64,000 nt of DNA. Origin: Xylanibacter brevis ATCC 19188. Lineage in GTDB: Bacteria > Bacteroidota > Bacteroidia > Bacteroidales > Bacteroidaceae. The notes beneath the pieces were generated by a model. The model was not told the DNA's origin. It made no database searches and saw only the letters and a program-made list of their open reading frames with translations. Where the stretch lies: assembly GCF_000621725.1 (NCBI RefSeq), contig NZ_JHXM01000001.1:137297-201296 (forward strand), written 5' to 3'. A program made the translations under genes and the position numbers. Shown one piece after another: positions 10,501-19,705 of this stretch. Position 1 is the first letter of the stretch; every line of letters starts with the position of its first letter.

Positions 10501-10815
10501 GTGAGCCATATCCTGAAGACTGAATACAACAACACACCTGGCGGACTGAGCGGCAACGACGATGCCGGACAGATGTCTGCATGGCAGGTGTTTGCCATGA
10601 TGGGCTTCTATCCTGTTTGTCCGGCCACCACGGAATATGTGGTGGGTGCACCAGCCTTCGAACATATCACGCTGAACCAGAGCAACGGACAAATATTCAC
10701 GATTTCATCGGGAAAAAGCGGTGGCAACCCCACATTAAACAACCACCCCTTACAACGCAACAGCATTCAGCATGAAGACATTGTAAGGGGCGGCAGTCTG
10801 GAATATTTGCCTTAA
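7570..10815 (+). CDS. Histidine acid phosphatase fused to GH92 alpha-mannosidase
   Basis: An exported two-enzyme protein of 1081 aa. After a signal peptide (about 1-21), residues 24-385 form a branch-2 histidine phosphatase of the phytase/MINPP type. It has the nucleophile motif YGRHGSRW (His59) and the proton-donor motif RFGHDTALF (His304, Asp305). From about residue 390 a full GH92 domain follows (LNTMVGT, then HGQTLPAVLVPHGQT), with the acid in GNEPCH (Glu956) and the base pair in GNDDAG (Asp997, Asp998). Both active sites look complete. Each enzyme class is normally a separate protein of about 400 and 750 aa. The gene starts 2 bp after another GH92 gene. I infer joint removal of phosphate and mannose from a phosphorylated mannose-containing glycan. 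An inositol-phosphate substrate is the main alternative for the phosphatase half. Confidence 0.88.
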   Translation: MRRLSILTTCLLWALTNLAQALSPEQTGGVYYAYPVTVAEKCTFPDGFDVFYISHYGRHGSRWLPDEQRYTWVLQQFADDDRLTPMGRDVKKRLLRVWKNAKGNAGQLTPLGARQHRQIAQRMARNYPLVFAKGAMLQARSSTVTRCRASMLAFCSQLPNKDIRPETDARFMAYINYESDELKALSQKTKSQLNISTERFISRLFKSPLADPTTERRLLSELHTIAADMQDIPMRLQFWDLFTEEEMLAVHQANDERMTMINGQTPLNDGIPARSSIPLWENIEQEADAMIASGGHGASLRFGHDTALFRLLTLLQLSLPGSGMEDIVPMAANLQMVFARNAEGQVLVQLLHNEKHQKLPILSVGDSYRWEDVKTYMHQRIHMLSHVKQLAALNTMVGTAPANTQSAGLFGKGSEEHGQTLPAVLVPHGQTFWTPQTRDTEKKCVAPYYYTDSLFQGIRASHWLVGGCTQDYGSFTVAALSGKARLTAAQRATRFSHADEVSHPYYYKVYLPDERLTIEMTALSHSAIMRVTPSEDGPVHIVVSTNSDENEGWIGHDSTSQSVEACNPVHRIYQGWGERAGFSGYLRMTYSDEMAAFSSFHQGICLTFNGQKGRPMEFRLATSFTGREGAERNLNEQLSFEEMMEANIKLWNERMHTIDVSDSDENKVSQFYGALYRTSFLPREMSDVDGTYPTFAGTTNQKGNGRTHYGDFSMWDTYRAVHPLLNLIDPQRSADMMQSLVDMYEEGGWLPIFPCWNSYTAAMIGDHCASVLADAYLKGIRNFDATKAYEGMRKNAMEWPKTETEYKDGLGRRALKSYLKYGYIPMEDHVEEAFHTDEQTSRTLEYAYDDFCVAQMAKALGHEADYQKLMARSENWRNVINPLTGYADGRHADGRWENNSDLTHRKQYITEGATCHYTWYVPQNMPGLIQLMGGRQAFVAKLDSMFSEGRYWHGNEPCHQVAWLYAMAGEREKTYQQVSHILKTEYNNTPGGLSGNDDAGQMSAWQVFAMMGFYPVCPATTEYVVGAPAFEHITLNQSNGQIFTISSGKSGGNPTLNNHPLQRNSIQHEDIVRGGSLEYLP

Positions 10816-10833
10816 CAGCAATCTGACCTCTTA

Positions 10834-13464
10834 TTATTTATAGACATCCTCCGTGGTAGGATATTTATACCAGTCGGTGGCTTGCTTCTGATCGCGGGCC
10901 CACTCTACGAAGGAGTGGCCTGGCGTTCTGTAGGCACCAATCACCTCACCACTCTTGTCGTTACCAATGGTGGTCCACTCATAAGGATACTTGAAGTTGC
11001 CCGGTACGCAGATGGCCCATGGGAAGTTGTCGCCATAGAGCTCTTTCTTTCTGTTGGTGGCATAGTCTCTCATCACCTCGTCAGTCTTGTAAGGCACGGT
11101 GTGCACCTCCCAATAGGCCGAGTTATAGGGCTCGAGGATGAACACATCGAGATCCTTCTCAGAGAAATGAGCGGCAGCCTCAGCACTGTTCAGCTCGAAG
11201 GTGAAAGTCACCTCGGCAGGTGTCACACCATTCTTCTTGCCGGCATAGCCACTGGTGGGGTTGACGGTGTTATAGAACCAGTTCTGCACTGAACCGATAT
11301 TGGCGATGGTACGACCAATAGACCAGTGGGCATTGTTGAAGAGTCCGATCACCACATCGGTGGTGTTGTTCTTGGCACTGTTGCTGACCAGTCCGTTCTC
11401 GCCCATGCCATTGATGATGACACGTGAGGTGTTAGGATAGTTGGAGTCGAGGTTTCCCGTACGCACACAACTCTTAATATCACTGTCTTTCAGGCCAACC
11501 ACGCGGATGGCTGCAGCCAACTGCTTGGTAGCACCCACGGCATCGAGGGTCACCTTCAGTGTGACGTTCTTGCCATTGACGGTAGGTGTGACGGTGAGCA
11601 CGACGTCGTTGAAGTCGTAGTCACCCAACTGCGGGAAGTTATCCTCGAAACAATAGCGGAATCCCAGAGGACCTGCCTGAGGCTCTTCCTCCTGAGGCTG
11701 ACCGCCATAGCCAGGCGAGCACTGGCCGGCCTCAATCTTCACATCGGCACCATTATACGATGACATCTTAGCACCCGATCTGCTGTCCAGGCGGTAGAAG
11801 GGCTGGTTGCCTATTTCGCCATTGGCAATCTGTTCGTCGCTCTTGTCGCTATAGCCGAAGTTGAAGTGCTTGTCGGTGGCCACATAGACACGGTTGAAAT
11901 AGTTAGCTACAAAGCCCTGACGAGGATTGATATTGCTACGACGGGTTATCTCTTTGGCCTGGAACACGGCATAGCCGCCTCGGGTGGGACCGTAGATGCC
12001 ATAGACATCCTTGGTAATGGCCATATAAGCCTTGCCAGTGACATGGAACAGCGAGCCTGAACCCATCTTGATGAAGCCAGGACCAGAGAATTCAAAGTCC
12101 TTTGTGACCACAGAAGCGCCACCATTCAGCTGGAAGCTGTTGCGATCGGTATCACCCAAACCGATGTAGAAACGGTCGGTGACAATCATCTTACAGTTGT
12201 TGATCACGTCGGTACTACCGGCTGTGTAGGTAAACTTCTGAGTTGTATAGGTACCGTCGTTGTGCCAGGTAGCCTGGTTACTGCTGACGGTGGTCTCGCC
12301 CGTGACGGTCATATTACCGTCGTTGTAGAGGTCGGCACTGCCAGCCACACCGACAGTTCCTGCTGTACAGGTGCCCTCGTTGATAAAGAGCGATTCGGTG
12401 TTCTCTACGCCCAGATGACCACTCACGGTCATGGTGCCCTTGTTCAGGATCTGACCAGTCTCTGCCACATTAATCGCAGCGGCGGTGATTGTGCCGGCAT
12501 TGACCAACTGAGAATGGCTATTGACATTGATAGTGCCAGAAACCCTCACGGTTCCTTCATTATACAAGGTTCCATCAGAAGCATTAGGATCATTCCACCA
12601 TGGATTATACGAACTATAGAGGGTCAGGACAGAAACATTCATAGTACCCCTGTTATAGATATGCACATTGGTATTAATACTGCTCGTCAACGTAGCACCC
12701 TGAGCCACATAGACATTGACATTGCCATATTTCATACCAACATCCATCGTGACCACTGCACCAGACAGCAAGTAGATATTTGTATTGTTGTTAACACCCG
12801 TGAGCTTCACATTGTAAGTACCTGCTCCGAAATACAAATTACAGTTACCGTTCCACACGTTCACCTGTGTATCACTGGTTCTCACATAGTAGTTACCGCT
12901 CTGTGTCTCATAGTACCTGTCAACCGTCTTTGCGCCATTTGGAATAGAGGTAGCGAAAAGCGATGCGCTGGGTGCGTCGGGGAAGTTGACGTTATGCGCC
13001 TTTTGACGCTGAGGAGCCATCTTTCGCGATTCCTCAGTAGGCTCATCACTGATGACGCCCTCTATCTTACCGTCGGTGATGCCGAAGGGATAGACGCTCA
13101 TATAGCGGTCTTTGTCGAACAAGGCCACAAAGACATAGTTCTTATCCAATGTATAGCTGAGCACGGTGGAAAGAGTCTCACCGTCGTTGACGGTACCCTG
13201 TGCCAGCAAGGTGAGTGAGTCTGGGTTACCGATAGGGTTCTCATCGTAAATTCTCACGTCGTACGTCTCGCCAGTACCCATGTTCACACCGAGTTCCACG
13301 CTGGCCGTACCGATAGTTGTCCATGTATGTTCTGGGTCCACATTCATCACTGGGAATGCGGCAGCCACGGTTTGTCTATACTTCTCTAAGTCGAATAAAT
13401 CCCTCTCGCAAGAGGTAAAAACCAACGATAATAAAACAAAACTGAAAATAGATTTTCCGTTCAT
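10834..13464 (-). CDS. LruC-domain surface lipoprotein with beta-solenoid repeats
   Basis: Predicted surface lipoprotein of 876 aa. The signal MNGKSIFSFVLLSLVFTSC has its lipidation Cys at residue 19. The N-terminal 130 residues include EHTWTTIG. Residues about 190-500 are repetitive and Asn/Gly/Thr-rich, with recurring NxGTxxVxG elements (LYNEGTVRVSG, LVNAGTITAAA, ILNKGTMTVSG), typical of a right-handed beta-solenoid. The C-terminal part (about 590-876), beginning GFRYCFEDNFPQLGDYDFNDVVL, matches the LruC domain family. The function of LruC proteins is not established. An alternative ATG lies one codon upstream. It has its own promoter at 13505-13535 and converges on the phosphatase-GH92 gene with an 18-bp gap. 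Confidence 0.85.
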   Translation of the reverse strand: MNGKSIFSFVLLSLVFTSCERDLFDLEKYRQTVAAAFPVMNVDPEHTWTTIGTASVELGVNMGTGETYDVRIYDENPIGNPDSLTLLAQGTVNDGETLSTVLSYTLDKNYVFVALFDKDRYMSVYPFGITDGKIEGVISDEPTEESRKMAPQRQKAHNVNFPDAPSASLFATSIPNGAKTVDRYYETQSGNYYVRTSDTQVNVWNGNCNLYFGAGTYNVKLTGVNNNTNIYLLSGAVVTMDVGMKYGNVNVYVAQGATLTSSINTNVHIYNRGTMNVSVLTLYSSYNPWWNDPNASDGTLYNEGTVRVSGTINVNSHSQLVNAGTITAAAINVAETGQILNKGTMTVSGHLGVENTESLFINEGTCTAGTVGVAGSADLYNDGNMTVTGETTVSSNQATWHNDGTYTTQKFTYTAGSTDVINNCKMIVTDRFYIGLGDTDRNSFQLNGGASVVTKDFEFSGPGFIKMGSGSLFHVTGKAYMAITKDVYGIYGPTRGGYAVFQAKEITRRSNINPRQGFVANYFNRVYVATDKHFNFGYSDKSDEQIANGEIGNQPFYRLDSRSGAKMSSYNGADVKIEAGQCSPGYGGQPQEEEPQAGPLGFRYCFEDNFPQLGDYDFNDVVLTVTPTVNGKNVTLKVTLDAVGATKQLAAAIRVVGLKDSDIKSCVRTGNLDSNYPNTSRVIINGMGENGLVSNSAKNNTTDVVIGLFNNAHWSIGRTIANIGSVQNWFYNTVNPTSGYAGKKNGVTPAEVTFTFELNSAEAAAHFSEKDLDVFILEPYNSAYWEVHTVPYKTDEVMRDYATNRKKELYGDNFPWAICVPGNFKYPYEWTTIGNDKSGEVIGAYRTPGHSFVEWARDQKQATDWYKYPTTEDVYK

Positions 13465-13504
13465 CATAAATCTTCTAAAATTATATACCATTACCAATTC
13501 GGAT

Positions 13505-13535
13505 GCAAAATTATATATTTTTTTTCAGTTGACAA
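13505..13535 (-). promoter_or_regulatory. Promoter of the LruC lipoprotein gene
   Basis: On the minus strand TTG (13533-13535), 20 bp, then TAATTTTG (13505-13512), about 40 bp before the start codon. Confidence 0.7.
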
Positions 13536-13610
13536 TCATTACATTTCTCTTTTTATCTATAATTATGTACGCAGGCGTACATTATTAACATAGCTTAACT
13601 TATCATTTCT

Positions 13611-13642
13611 TTTGCATATTCCAATATTTTACACTACCTTTG
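13611..13642 (+). promoter_or_regulatory. Promoter of the Spm-like gene, abutting its start codon
   Basis: TTTG (13611-13614), 20 bp, TACCTTTG (13635-13642). The ATG at 13651 follows after 8 bp, leaving almost no leader. Confidence 0.75.
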
Positions 13643-13650
13643 CATTTTGT

Positions 13651-14883
13651 ATGGTACTGAATTATATTTGGATTGCATTCTTTATCATCGCCTTTGTGGT
13701 TGCATTGGTGCGATTGATATTCCTGGGAGATTTCGATGTCTTCCCAGACATGATGGACTCTACGTTTTCATCTTCGAAGACGGCGTTTGAGATTTCACTC
13801 GGATTGACAGGCGTGTTGTCCCTGTGGTTGGGCGTGATGAAGATAGGTGAGCGCGGTGGTGTGGTCAACGTGCTGGCGCGCCTGCTGAGTCCTGTGTTTG
13901 TAAAGCTGTTTCCGGATGTGCCAAAAGGTCATCCCGTGACGGGCAGCATCTTCATGAACATCGCTGCTAACATGCTGGGACTGGACAATGCGGCCACGCC
14001 CTTAGGTCTGAAGGCCATGGAGCAACTGCAGGAGATCAACCCGAAGAAAGACACGGCTTCTAACCCCATGATTATGTTCCTGGTGCTGAACACCAGCGGA
14101 CTGACGCTGATACCCGTCAGCATCTTGGTTTACCGTGCACAGATGGGCGCTGCCCAACCCACCGATATCTTTATTCCCATCCTTCTGGCCACCTTCTTTT
14201 CCACGATGATGGGCGTACTGATCACGTCTCTTTTCCAGCGCATCAACCTTTTCAACGTGCCCGTACTGGCCACATTAGGCGGTGCCTGTCTGCTGGTGTC
14301 GGCCATTATCTGGGGCTTCAACCAGTTGGACAGTTCACAGATGAACCTGGTGAGCACCTCGGCAGCCAACATCATCCTGATGAGTATCATCATCTGCTTC
14401 ATCACTGCAGGACTGCTGAAGAAAATCAATGTCTATGATGCCTTTGTGGAAGGCGCCAAAGATGGCTTCACCACAGCCGTGCGCATCATCCCCTATCTGG
14501 TAGCCATCCTCGTTGGAATCGGCGTTTTTCGCGCCTCGGGAGCCATGGACTTCCTGATAGACGGCATCCGCTACGGCATTGAGTCGATGGGCATCGACGC
14601 CCAGTTTGTAGGCGCCTTGCCTACTGCCCTGATGAAACCGCTCAGCGGCAGTGGTGCCCGTGGCATGATGATTGACGCCATGACCACCTATGGTGCCGAC
14701 TCGTTCGTAGGCCGCCTGTCGTGTGTGTTCCAAGGTTCCACAGACACCACGTTCTATATCCTGGCCGTTTACTTCGGTTCGGTGGGCATCCGCTATACGC
14801 GTCATGCCGTAGCCTGCGGCCTGCTGGCCGACCTTGCCGGCATCATCGCCGCCATCTTGATAGCATACATGTTCTTTGGATAA
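13651..14883 (+). CDS. Nucleoside recognition / SpmA-SpmB-like membrane protein
   Basis: Integral inner-membrane protein of 410 aa with about ten hydrophobic segments and two Gate (nucleoside recognition) domains, resembling a fusion of the spore maturation proteins SpmA and SpmB. Characteristic stretches are the first-half GSIFMNIAANMLGLDNAATPLG and the second-half GALPTALMKPLSGSGARGM, followed by QGSTDTTFYILAVYFGSVGI. Substrate and role are unknown in non-spore-formers. Start 13651 is preferred over the upstream ATG at 13612 because the latter lies on the -33 element. The next gene begins 10 bp after the stop, so they are probably co-transcribed. Confidence 0.88.
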   Translation: MVLNYIWIAFFIIAFVVALVRLIFLGDFDVFPDMMDSTFSSSKTAFEISLGLTGVLSLWLGVMKIGERGGVVNVLARLLSPVFVKLFPDVPKGHPVTGSIFMNIAANMLGLDNAATPLGLKAMEQLQEINPKKDTASNPMIMFLVLNTSGLTLIPVSILVYRAQMGAAQPTDIFIPILLATFFSTMMGVLITSLFQRINLFNVPVLATLGGACLLVSAIIWGFNQLDSSQMNLVSTSAANIILMSIIICFITAGLLKKINVYDAFVEGAKDGFTTAVRIIPYLVAILVGIGVFRASGAMDFLIDGIRYGIESMGIDAQFVGALPTALMKPLSGSGARGMMIDAMTTYGADSFVGRLSCVFQGSTDTTFYILAVYFGSVGIRYTRHAVACGLLADLAGIIAAILIAYMFFG

Positions 14884-14893
14884 AAGAAAACCC

Positions 14894-16384
14894 ATGGCAA
14901 ATCTTAAATCACTAGTAAAAGACACGGCCATCTATGGCCTTTCGAGCATTGTTGCCCGCTTTATTAATTACCTGTTAGTGCCCATCCAGACCGCACGCTT
15001 TGCGGCCTCGGGCGGCGAGTATGGCGTCATCACCAACGTCTATGCCTACGTGTCCATACTCATCATCCTGCTCACCTTTGGCATGGAGACCACCTTCTTC
15101 CGCTTTATGAACCGCGAGGGCGAGCAGCCGGAACGCATCTATTCCACCACCCTGCGCATGCTGGCCACCACCTCGCTGCTGTCCATCGTGCTGGTGCTGT
15201 TGCTGCTTGACCCCATAGCCAGTGCTGTGGGCTATGCCGACCATCCGGAGTATGTAGCAGTGATGTACGTCACCGTGGCCATCGATGCCTTTATGGCGGT
15301 GCCCTTTGCCTACCTGCGCTATCAGCACAAACCCGTGAAGTTTGCGGCGCTGAAGATCATCAACATCCTGCTGAACATCTCGCTCAACCTGCTATACCTG
15401 ATCATTCTGCCGGCCCTGAAGCTGAATCCTTTCGGCATCTACGACGAACAGTTCACGCTCGACGTGGCCTTTGTGTTCTACATCAACCTGGTTTGCACGC
15501 TCTGTTCGCTGCTGCTGCTTTGGAAAGAGTTGCGCGGCTTCCGCTTTGGCTTCGACGGTGCAGCATGTCGGCGTATGCTCAGCTACACATGGCCACTGCT
15601 CATCATGGGTGTGGCAGGACAGCTCAACCAGGCCGCCTCACAGATTCTGTTCCCCTATCTCTACGACGGTTCCGTCGAGGAGGCGCGTGCACAGCTAGGC
15701 ATCTATGGTGCCTGCATCAAGATAGCCATGATCATGGTCATGATTACCCAGGCCTTCCGCTTTGCCTACGAGCCCTTTGTCTTTGGCAAGTCTAAGGACA
15801 AAGACAACCGCGAGACCTATGCCCAGGCCATGAAGTTCTACGTGATATTCACGCTGCTGGCCTTCCTTTGCGTCATGGGTTTCATCGACGTACTGAAGTA
15901 CATCATCGGCGAGAGCTACTGGGAGGGTCTGAAGGTGGTGCCCATCGTGATGGCCGCCGAGATTATGTTTGGCGTGTTCTTCAACCTGTCGTTCTGGTAT
16001 AAACTGACCGACCGCACCATCTGGGGTGCCTATTTCTCGGGCTTTGGTGCACTGATACTGATCAGTATCGACATACTGTTTATTCCCCGCTTCAGCTATA
16101 TAGCTTGCGCATGGGCCGGCTTTGTGGCCTATGCAGCATCGATGTTGCTGTCGTACTTCATCGGTCAGCACTATTATAAGATCAACTATCCACTGAAAGA
16201 CATCGCCCTCTACGTCGGTGCCGCAATGATACTCTTCGTATTCATGCGCAGCACCAGCAGTTGGCCACTCTTAGGCTCGCTGTTGTTCAACGCGCTGCTC
16301 ATCCTGCTGTTTGTGGCACTCATCGTGAAGCGCGACCTGCCCCTGGCCGGTCTTCCCGTCGTTGGCAAATACTTCAAGAAATAA
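14894..16384 (+). CDS. Polysaccharide flippase of the MOP/Wzx superfamily
   Basis: Predicted inner-membrane lipid-linked oligosaccharide translocase of 496 aa with 12-14 hydrophobic segments. The N-terminus LKSLVKDTAIYGLSSIVARFI and the motif EYGVITNVYAYVSILIILLTFGMETTFFRF are typical of the oligosaccharide flippase (RfbX/Wzx) family in Bacteroidota. An alternative ATG at 14876 overlaps the upstream stop; 14894 is chosen because homologues usually start close to the LKSLxKDT motif. No glycosyltransferases are adjacent, so the exported glycan cannot be named. It may be one of the stand-alone flippases linked to cell-envelope glycans. Confidence 0.85.
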   Translation: MANLKSLVKDTAIYGLSSIVARFINYLLVPIQTARFAASGGEYGVITNVYAYVSILIILLTFGMETTFFRFMNREGEQPERIYSTTLRMLATTSLLSIVLVLLLLDPIASAVGYADHPEYVAVMYVTVAIDAFMAVPFAYLRYQHKPVKFAALKIINILLNISLNLLYLIILPALKLNPFGIYDEQFTLDVAFVFYINLVCTLCSLLLLWKELRGFRFGFDGAACRRMLSYTWPLLIMGVAGQLNQAASQILFPYLYDGSVEEARAQLGIYGACIKIAMIMVMITQAFRFAYEPFVFGKSKDKDNRETYAQAMKFYVIFTLLAFLCVMGFIDVLKYIIGESYWEGLKVVPIVMAAEIMFGVFFNLSFWYKLTDRTIWGAYFSGFGALILISIDILFIPRFSYIACAWAGFVAYAASMLLSYFIGQHYYKINYPLKDIALYVGAAMILFVFMRSTSSWPLLGSLLFNALLILLFVALIVKRDLPLAGLPVVGKYFKK

Positions 16385-16420
16385 TATAAAAAACACACAC
16401 AAGTTATTTAAACAACAACA

Positions 16421-18493
16421 ATGAAAAAACTATTATTCTCATTCCTCACCATGCTGGTCGCCCTTGGAGCAAAGGCCGACGAAGGCATGTGGACTCTCTA
16501 CGATCTGCCCCAGGCCGTCTATGAACAAATGCAAGGCTATGGTTACCAGCTCCCCTACGATCAACTCTACAAGGCCGACGACGCCATCATGAAGTCGGTG
16601 GTCTGCTTCTCGGGCTACTGCTCGGGCGTGGTGGTGAGCCCCGATGGCTTGGTGTTCACCAACCACCACTGCGGCTTCGAAGCCATCCGCTCGCACTCCA
16701 CCGTTGAGCACGACTATATGCTGAATGGCTTCTGCGCCAAGTCGTTCGAAGAAGAACTTCCCAACGAGAATATGTTCGTGGCATTTATGGTTGACCAGAA
16801 GGATGTCACCGACGAGCTGATGAAGCAGGGACTGGGCACCATGAGCGAGAAGGAACGCTCGATTTTCCTCGATTCCATCGAGAACGAGATGTCTAAACAG
16901 CTCAAAGCCAAGGACTCTACGCTGCGCCTTGAATTAAAACCCTTCTACGAGGGCAACCGCTACTTTGCCACCACCTATCGCGACTTCACCGACCTGCGTC
17001 TGGTCTTCACCATTCCGAAGTCTATGGGTAAGTTTGGCGGCGAAACCGACAACTGGATGTGGCCACGCCAAACGTGCGATTTCTCGGTGTTCCGCATCTA
17101 TGCCGACCCCAAGACCAATGGTCCTGCGGCCTATTCAAAAGATAATGTGCCCTATCATCCCGAACACTGGGCCCGCATCTCTGACGAGGGCTACAAGGAG
17201 GGCGACTTCTCAATGACTATTGGTTATCCCGGCAGCACCAGCCGCTACCTGTCGAGCTATGGCATCGAAGAGCGCTATGTGCAGAACGCCATTCGTGCTC
17301 AGGTGCGCGGCGTCAAACAGGAGGTCATGAAGCGCCATATGGACGCCTCTGAGGCTGTACGTATCAAGTACGACTCAAAGTATGCGCAGTCGTCCAACTA
17401 CTGGAAGAACTCTATCGGCATGAACAAGTGCATAGACAGCATCCAGCTGATACAGCAGAAGCGCGACTTTGAGAAGACGCTGCAACAATGGCAGAAAAAC
17501 AGCGGTTTCCTGGCTGGAAAGCTTAACTTCGACAAGATGAAAGAGCTGTATGGCCAGCGCATCAAACTGATGGAGGCGTATATGTACTGGATGGAGACCT
17601 TCCGCCGCACCGACGAGCTGTCAACACGCGCCATGTTCGTCCACAACGGGGCATCGCCCGTGGGCAAAGGCAAGCGCCAGCGCATCACGCTGAAAGACAA
17701 CAGCGAGACCTTCGACCAGGCTACCGACTGCGAGATACTGGGCACGCTGCTGCAGAACTTCCGCCAGCAGATGACGCAGAAGCAGTATCTCTCGGCCGTC
17801 TATGAACTCATCGACAAGCAGTTTGATGGCGACTGCCAGAAATATGCCGACTTCCTCTATGCCGAGTCAAAGCTCATGAAGAAGGGTGCACGCCTCTATC
17901 CCAACAAGAAGTCGTTCATGAAAGATCCCGGCGTGTGGTTTGGCTTTGAGTTGACCGACATGATGAACCAGCTGCGCGAGGGCATGCAGAAAATCAACGA
18001 TTCCATCGCTATCCAGGAGCGCTACCTCTGCGACGCCAAGATCCGCATGGAGCAGGATCTGCCCCACTATAGCGACGCCAACATGACCATGCGCCTCAGC
18101 TATGGACAGGTGAAGGAATACAACCTGGGTGGCAAGCCCTCCGGCTACTTCACGGCTGCACCCAGCATGGTGGAGAAGATGAAGACCGGCGACCGCATCG
18201 AGGACTACAAGGTGGAACCCGAGATGATTCCCCTGATGGAGAGTGCCGGCAATATGAACCTTTGTTTCCTCACCACCAACGACATCACGGGCGGCAACAG
18301 CGGCTCGCCCATGTTCGACGGCAAGAACCGCCTCATCGGTCTGGCCTTCGATGGCAACTGGGACTCGCTCTCCAGCGACATCTTCTTCGACAGCCACTTG
18401 GCTCGTTGCATCGGTGTGGACATCCGCTATGTGCTCTTCATGATGGACAAGTGGGGACATGCCGACCGCCTCATCAACGAGATGAAACGATAA
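16421..18493 (+). CDS. S46 family dipeptidyl peptidase, DPP7-like
   Basis: Periplasmic serine exopeptidase of 690 aa that releases dipeptides from peptide N-termini. The signal peptide is MKKLLFSFLTMLVALGAKA. The trypsin-like fold carries the catalytic His in TNHHCGF (His82-His83) and the nucleophile in GGNSGSP (Ser627). Eighteen residues after the nucleophile is Gly645 (in AFDGNW). In characterised relatives this position is Gly in DPP7 (hydrophobic P1) and Arg in DPP11 (acidic P1), which points to DPP7-type specificity; that reading rests on remembered numbering. Length is slightly under the usual 700-720. The retropepsin gene follows 33 bp later, suggesting a shared role in peptide use. 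Confidence 0.92.
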   Translation: MKKLLFSFLTMLVALGAKADEGMWTLYDLPQAVYEQMQGYGYQLPYDQLYKADDAIMKSVVCFSGYCSGVVVSPDGLVFTNHHCGFEAIRSHSTVEHDYMLNGFCAKSFEEELPNENMFVAFMVDQKDVTDELMKQGLGTMSEKERSIFLDSIENEMSKQLKAKDSTLRLELKPFYEGNRYFATTYRDFTDLRLVFTIPKSMGKFGGETDNWMWPRQTCDFSVFRIYADPKTNGPAAYSKDNVPYHPEHWARISDEGYKEGDFSMTIGYPGSTSRYLSSYGIEERYVQNAIRAQVRGVKQEVMKRHMDASEAVRIKYDSKYAQSSNYWKNSIGMNKCIDSIQLIQQKRDFEKTLQQWQKNSGFLAGKLNFDKMKELYGQRIKLMEAYMYWMETFRRTDELSTRAMFVHNGASPVGKGKRQRITLKDNSETFDQATDCEILGTLLQNFRQQMTQKQYLSAVYELIDKQFDGDCQKYADFLYAESKLMKKGARLYPNKKSFMKDPGVWFGFELTDMMNQLREGMQKINDSIAIQERYLCDAKIRMEQDLPHYSDANMTMRLSYGQVKEYNLGGKPSGYFTAAPSMVEKMKTGDRIEDYKVEPEMIPLMESAGNMNLCFLTTNDITGGNSGSPMFDGKNRLIGLAFDGNWDSLSSDIFFDSHLARCIGVDIRYVLFMMDKWGHADRLINEMKR

Positions 18494-18526
18494 ACCATCA
18501 TCACAGCAACCATCTGCTGACAGCCT

Positions 18527-19705
18527 ATGACACGATGGATACTACTTTTAGCGAGCTGGCTGTGCATCAATGCCGATGCACAGTTAGCTCGCTACTCGTT
18601 GGATTTCACGCTGTCGCACAAAGATTTCGTCGATTCCATCGCCATTGAATGGAATCGTCAGCAAATCTATCTGCCAGTCGAAATCAATGGTCGCCAACAT
18701 CGTTTTCTGTTAGATACTGGCGCCGGCCAAAGCGTTATCTTCAGCGACACCCAACCGGAAGGCTGTCTGCCAGCAGGACTGATGATTGCCTACGATGCCA
18801 ACAACCAGCGCGACACGGTCGCTGTGGTGAAGTTACCGCCACTCACGCTGGGCCACCTAACGCTCACGGGGCTGCAAGCCACCGTTCAGCAGCGTACAGC
18901 AAACAATCAAAACATCGATGGAATCATCGGTTTTGACATCTTTTGCAAAGGTATTCTTGGCAAGATTGATGTAGCCAACCGCCGCCTCATCCTGACCGAC
19001 CGAAAGAAGTTCTTCGACCGGGATGCAGGTTTTGACGTGCGCTATCGTCTAAATTATCACGTGCCCTACATACAGGTGAAACCTTTCGAACGCTACAAAG
19101 AACGCGTGCTCTTCGACACGGGCAGTCGCTGTTTCTACGTAATGAACAAGCAGAGCTTTGATCGTGGCAAAAAGAAGAATGCCCGCACAATCTTCACCCA
19201 GATAGAAGGATGCAGCGAAGGACGTCATGTCATGGGACATTTTGGTGTAGAACAGCGCGGCGAGGTGGTATTTCTCCATCTTCATCAGTTGTGCATGGGC
19301 GACTTCCTCTTTACCGACCTCCACGCCATCACCACCCAGGGCGGCTCACATCTTGGCGCTGCCGTGCTGGACTATGGTTCGCTTATCATCAATCCCTTGA
19401 AACACCGTCTGCGCTTCCTGCCCTATGACGGTCAGCCCTTTGCACAGATCAGCAATCCCCAATTAGAGATTGCCTTCATCGAAAAAGACGGTCTTCCCAC
19501 CGTAGGCTTGGTGTGGGAAGGCGGCACACCCTATCAGCAAGGCTTTCGCGAGGGCGACATCATCCTGCAGATAGACCACCGCCCGGTGCGCAGTTTCCAG
19601 CAGTTCCTACGCTGGGCTTTCGAACCGGGCCGTGAATATCGTTTCACCCTTCGCGATGCCCTCGGCACTCAGCGCGAGGTACACTGGGTGAGAATCAGCA
19701 AATAG
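18527..19705 (+). CDS. Exported retropepsin-like aspartyl protease with PDZ domain
   Basis: Predicted secreted or periplasmic protein of 392 aa. A signal peptide (about 1-18) is followed by two aspartyl-protease half domains, each with its own motif: FLLDTGAGQS (Asp63) and VLFDTGSRC (Asp197). The single chain can therefore form the two-Asp active site. Residues about 300-385 form a PDZ-like domain (VGLVWEGGTPYQQGFREGDIILQID). Such proteins are common in Bacteroidota, but substrates are unknown. It lies 33 bp after the S46 peptidase gene and probably shares its transcript. Its stop codon directly abuts that of the convergent gene at 19706, with no base between them. Confidence 0.85.
   Translation: MTRWILLLASWLCINADAQLARYSLDFTLSHKDFVDSIAIEWNRQQIYLPVEINGRQHRFLLDTGAGQSVIFSDTQPEGCLPAGLMIAYDANNQRDTVAVVKLPPLTLGHLTLTGLQATVQQRTANNQNIDGIIGFDIFCKGILGKIDVANRRLILTDRKKFFDRDAGFDVRYRLNYHVPYIQVKPFERYKERVLFDTGSRCFYVMNKQSFDRGKKKNARTIFTQIEGCSEGRHVMGHFGVEQRGEVVFLHLHQLCMGDFLFTDLHAITTQGGSHLGAAVLDYGSLIINPLKHRLRFLPYDGQPFAQISNPQLEIAFIEKDGLPTVGLVWEGGTPYQQGFREGDIILQIDHRPVRSFQQFLRWAFEPGREYRFTLRDALGTQREVHWVRISK

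Noticed and set aside
4901..10815. Polysaccharide utilisation locus
   Set aside because: Two GH92 genes are adjacent, but no SusC/SusD pair or linked regulator lies near, so only a small enzyme operon can be claimed.
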